A DNA stretch of 6,810 nucleotides from JACDAN01 sp046714355 (lineage in GTDB: Bacteria > Actinomycetota > Thermoleophilia > Gaiellales > Gaiellaceae), in contig JBKKAR010000028.1 in NCBI GenBank assembly GCA_046714355.1, forward strand, positions 1-6,810, in the 5' to 3' direction. A model generated the notes under the pieces. That model was not told where the DNA came from. It saw only the letters and a program-made list of their open reading frames with translations, and searched no databases. Each line of letters begins with the position of its first letter. Position 1 is the first letter of the stretch. The translations under genes were made by a program, and so were the position numbers. This document shows positions 4,962 through 6,810 of the stretch, in pieces.

Positions 4962-6617
4962 GTGGACACGCCTCGCGACCCGCAGAACGCCGAGATCGCC
5001 GGGAAGCTGGACGCCTTCGCCACCCTGCTCGAGCTCGCAGACGCGAACTCGTACAGCGTGCGCGCCTACCGGCGGGCTGCGGACGTCCTCCGCGACTCGG
5101 CCGTACCGGTTGCGGAGCTCGTCCACTCGGGACGGATCCGCAACCTCCGCGGGATCGGCCCGGCGATCGAGTCCCGGCTCCGGGAGCTCGTCGAGACCGG
5201 AGAGCTCCACGAGCTGCAGGAGCTCGAGGAGCGGATCTCGCCCGACCTCGTCGGCGTCGGGCGGATGCTCGGCCTCAGCGCCAAGCGCTCGATGCAGATC
5301 GGCGAGGCGCTCGGCGTCCGGACGCTCGACGAGCTGCGCGAGGCGGCGGCCGAGGGACGGCTGCTCGAGGTGCCCGGCATCGGCCCGAAGACGGAGACGA
5401 AGCTCCGCATTGCCCTCGCCCAGGAGCCGAGCCGGCCGCCGCAGCGCGCGCTGCTCCTCAACCGCGCACGGGCGCTCGTCGGCGAGATCGCGGAAAGACT
5501 GGGCGCCGAGCCCGCCGGCGACCCGCGCCGGTTTCGGGACCGCTGCGAGCGCCTCGCCGTCGTCGCGGCCTCGGACGATCCCGCCGAGACGATCCGCCAA
5601 TTCGAGCAGCTGCCGCAGATCGTGGCGCTCGTCGAGTGGGAGGACCGGCGGACCGTCGGCGTCACCGTCGAGGGCGTCGCGGTGGAGCTGCGGGTGCCGC
5701 GGCCCGAGCAGGCCGGGACCGAGCTGATCCGTGCGACGGGCGCCGAACCGTACGTCACGGCGCTGGAGCCGCTTCCCGACGGGGCCCACGAGGGCGACGT
5801 CTACGCCCGGCTCGGCATCCCGTGGTGCCCGCCCGAGCTGCGCGAGGAGCCTTTCCGCGGCGAGCCGCCGCCGCTCGTCGAACTCGCCGACATCCGCGGC
5901 GACCTCCACTGCCACACGACGTGGTCGGACGGCCGGGCGACGGTCGAGGCGATGGGCCGGGCGGCGATCGAGCTCGGCTACGACTACCTTGCGATCTGCG
6001 ACCACACGAAGGCGGTGACCGTCGTCCCGGGCCTGGACGCCGAGGAGCTCCGCCGTCAGGGCGAGGAGATTGCCACTGCGAATGAGGTGCTCGCCCCGTT
6101 CCGCGTGCTGCGCGGAATCGAGTGCGACATCCACGCCGACGGCACGCTCGACCTGCCGGACGACGTGCTCACCGAGCTCGACTGGGTGATGGCGAGCGTC
6201 CATGCCGGCCAGCGCGGGAGCCGCGCCGAGCTGACGAAGCGCACGATCGAGGCCATGTACCACCCGTCCGTTTCGGCCATCAGCCACCCGACCGGCCGGT
6301 TGATCGACCGCCGCCCGCCCAACGCGCTCGACCTCGACCGGGCGTTCCAGGTCGCGCTCGAGACGGGAACGGCCCTCGAGACGAACGGCCTCCCCGACCG
6401 CCTCGACCTGAAGGACGAGCACGTGCGTCAGGCGGTCGAGGCCGGGATCCCGATCGTCGTCTCGACCGACGCCCACTCGACCCGAGGGCTCGGCAACATC
6501 GTCCTCGCGCTCGGGACGGCCCGCCGCGGCTGGGCGACCGCCGCCGACGTCGTCAACACCCGGCCGCTGGAGGAGATCCTGGCGTCCCGAAAGCCGGGAC
6601 TGCTCCGCGATGCGTAG
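4962..6617 (+). CDS. polX: PolX-family protein with inactive-looking polymerase core and intact C-terminal PHP domain
   Basis: Bacterial PolX enzymes are family-X repair polymerases with a C-terminal PHP phosphoesterase domain (Mn-dependent 3'-5' exonuclease / AP-site repair in Bacillus and Thermus). This one has 551 residues from GTG, near the usual 570. Domains: Pol-beta 8-kDa-like region with N9-A-E-I-A and V-R-A-Y-R-R-A-A (33-40); HhH at 62-80 (L-R-G-I-G-P) and 135-149 (V-P-G-I-G-P-K-T-E); palm-like region about 165-270; PHP domain about 311-551. In the palm, the usual G-S-x-R-R-G...G-D-x-D becomes G186-D-P-R-R-F and E196-R197-L-A199: both catalytic Asp positions are lost, and the third is Glu (V-E242-L-R-V). 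The PHP ligands all look present: H316, H318, D323, D347, H348, E387, H414, H442, D503, H505. I infer a DNA-binding PHP nuclease or phosphoesterase without polymerase activity. It is divergent from cofC and functionally unrelated to it. Confidence 0.9.
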   Translation: MDTPRDPQNAEIAGKLDAFATLLELADANSYSVRAYRRAADVLRDSAVPVAELVHSGRIRNLRGIGPAIESRLRELVETGELHELQELEERISPDLVGVGRMLGLSAKRSMQIGEALGVRTLDELREAAAEGRLLEVPGIGPKTETKLRIALAQEPSRPPQRALLLNRARALVGEIAERLGAEPAGDPRRFRDRCERLAVVAASDDPAETIRQFEQLPQIVALVEWEDRRTVGVTVEGVAVELRVPRPEQAGTELIRATGAEPYVTALEPLPDGAHEGDVYARLGIPWCPPELREEPFRGEPPPLVELADIRGDLHCHTTWSDGRATVEAMGRAAIELGYDYLAICDHTKAVTVVPGLDAEELRRQGEEIATANEVLAPFRVLRGIECDIHADGTLDLPDDVLTELDWVMASVHAGQRGSRAELTKRTIEAMYHPSVSAISHPTGRLIDRRPPNALDLDRAFQVALETGTALETNGLPDRLDLKDEHVRQAVEAGIPIVVSTDAHSTRGLGNIVLALGTARRGWATAADVVNTRPLEEILASRKPGLLRDA

Positions 6618-6628
6618 GAAGCGCTTTC

Positions 6629-6666
6629 CTCAGAGGCGGTTCCGATCTGGGGCGACGCGCTCTGAG
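6629..6666. terminator. Weak hairpin downstream of polX-like gene
   Basis: CTCAGAG (6629-6635) and CTCTGAG (6660-6666) can pair over 7 bp, with about 3 more pairs past a one-base bulge. The stem starts 12 nt after the TAG at 6617. The loop is long and there is no T run, so a terminator role is only suggested by position between apparently convergent genes. Confidence 0.22.
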
Positions 6667-6734
6667 CTGACCGCAGTCATTCGACGCACGCGAACGCTCG
6701 TCGACTTGGAGCTCGTTCAAATGAGCGCTCTGAG
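6657..6734. repeat. 10-bp direct repeat in the terminal intergenic region
   Basis: GCGCTCTGAG occurs at 6657-6666 and again at 6725-6734, a period of 68 bp. The second copy abuts the putative minus-strand stop codon. No inverted repeats or target duplications point to a mobile element. Otherwise I see no RNA gene or promoter in 6618-6734. Confidence 0.3.
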
Positions 6735-6810
6735 TCAGCCGCGCAGGCTCGCGTCGACGGGCTTGACCATCCGGACGAGCGGCACTGCGGCCCCACCGGT
6801 TGGTGTACAT
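6735..6810 (-). CDS. Possible C-terminal tail of a minus-strand gene (partial), unknown
   Basis: On the minus strand an open frame enters at 6810 and stops at TGA 6737-6735, giving 24 residues that end in V-R-M-V-K-P-V-D-A-S-L-R-G. The Val/Ala/Pro/Gly-rich composition and 19 of 24 codons ending in G or C look like a genuine protein end. The opposite strand also has an open frame from ATG 6721 with the same wobble positions, so codon bias cannot choose between them. I favour the minus strand because its composition is more protein-like and it would be convergent with the polX-like gene. The family is not recognised. Confidence 0.38.
   Translation of the reverse strand, partial: CTPTGGAAVPLVRMVKPVDASLRG

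Noticed and set aside
4321..6085. Long plus-strand open frames (468 and 534 codons) across cofC and polX
   Set aside because: They are extremely Arg/Pro-rich frames typical of antisense or shifted reading of GC-rich genes. The cofC and polX frames carry the recognisable motifs.
4758..6476. 572-codon minus-strand frame opposite polX
   Set aside because: It is a mirror of the real gene with no recognisable domain and Arg/Gly/Ala-rich composition.
6618..6734. tRNA or other structured RNA between polX and the right edge
   Set aside because: I looked for a T-loop (TTCGANNC) and acceptor pairing on both strands. TTCGAC near 6680 has no matching arms.
6721..6810. Plus-strand gene start at ATG 6721 with a TTGGAG site
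   Set aside because: It is plausible but only 30 codons are visible, with Ser/Thr/Arg-rich composition. The antisense frame looks more protein-like, so it is kept only as an alternative.
1..6810. CRISPR array, IS element, phage or toxin-antitoxin system
   Set aside because: There are no regularly spaced repeats, transposase or integrase motifs or terminal inverted repeats. All sizeable genes are housekeeping or cofactor types with uniform composition.

Overview
The window is GC-rich (roughly 70% by eye) with strong G/C preference at third codon positions. It carries a nearly complete set of genes for building and using the deazaflavin cofactor F420. Together with a secreted-protein C-terminus ending in a CKNGGW...FKNQGxC motif, this suggests an Actinomycetota chromosome, possibly of the Thermoleophilia/Gaiellales type. 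That placement is inference from gene content and style, not from a marker gene.

Layout: (1) Positions 1-204 (+) hold the last 67 codons of a probably secreted protein that starts outside the window. (2) Positions 205-282 are a convergent intergenic gap with a strong GC hairpin that could terminate both strands. (3) Positions 283-4942 (-) form one tightly packed run of six genes. In transcription order they are cofC/fbiD, cofD/fbiA, an NADPH:F420 oxidoreductase (fno/npdG), cofE (only the ligase half of fbiB), a two-domain protein with a C-terminal metallo-beta-lactamase-like domain, and a small charged protein. Three of the five junctions are 4-nt start/stop overlaps (GTGA, GTGA, ATGA), one is a 13-nt gap and the last is an 84-nt gap. 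(4) Positions 4943-4961 are only 19 bp between two divergent start codons. (5) Positions 4962-6617 (+) encode a PolX-type protein with helix-hairpin-helix modules, a polymerase-like middle that has lost its catalytic aspartates, and an apparently intact PHP phosphoesterase domain. (6) Positions 6618-6810 contain a weak hairpin, a 10-bp direct repeat and probably the tail of a minus-strand gene.

How the genes work together: CofC activates a phospho-acid (PEP in the actinobacterial pathway, phospholactate in archaea) with GTP. CofD transfers it to FO, and CofE adds glutamates to give F420. The oxidoreductase then charges F420 with hydride from NADPH. FO synthase (FbiC/CofGH) and the FMN-dependent dehydro-F420-0 reductase (normally the C-terminal half of FbiB) are not in the window. 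The degenerate MBL-like fusion protein is translationally coupled to cofE, so it may be tied to F420 metabolism, but its function is unknown. The most unusual items are this fusion protein and the PolX homologue with a disabled polymerase site beside an intact nuclease-type domain.
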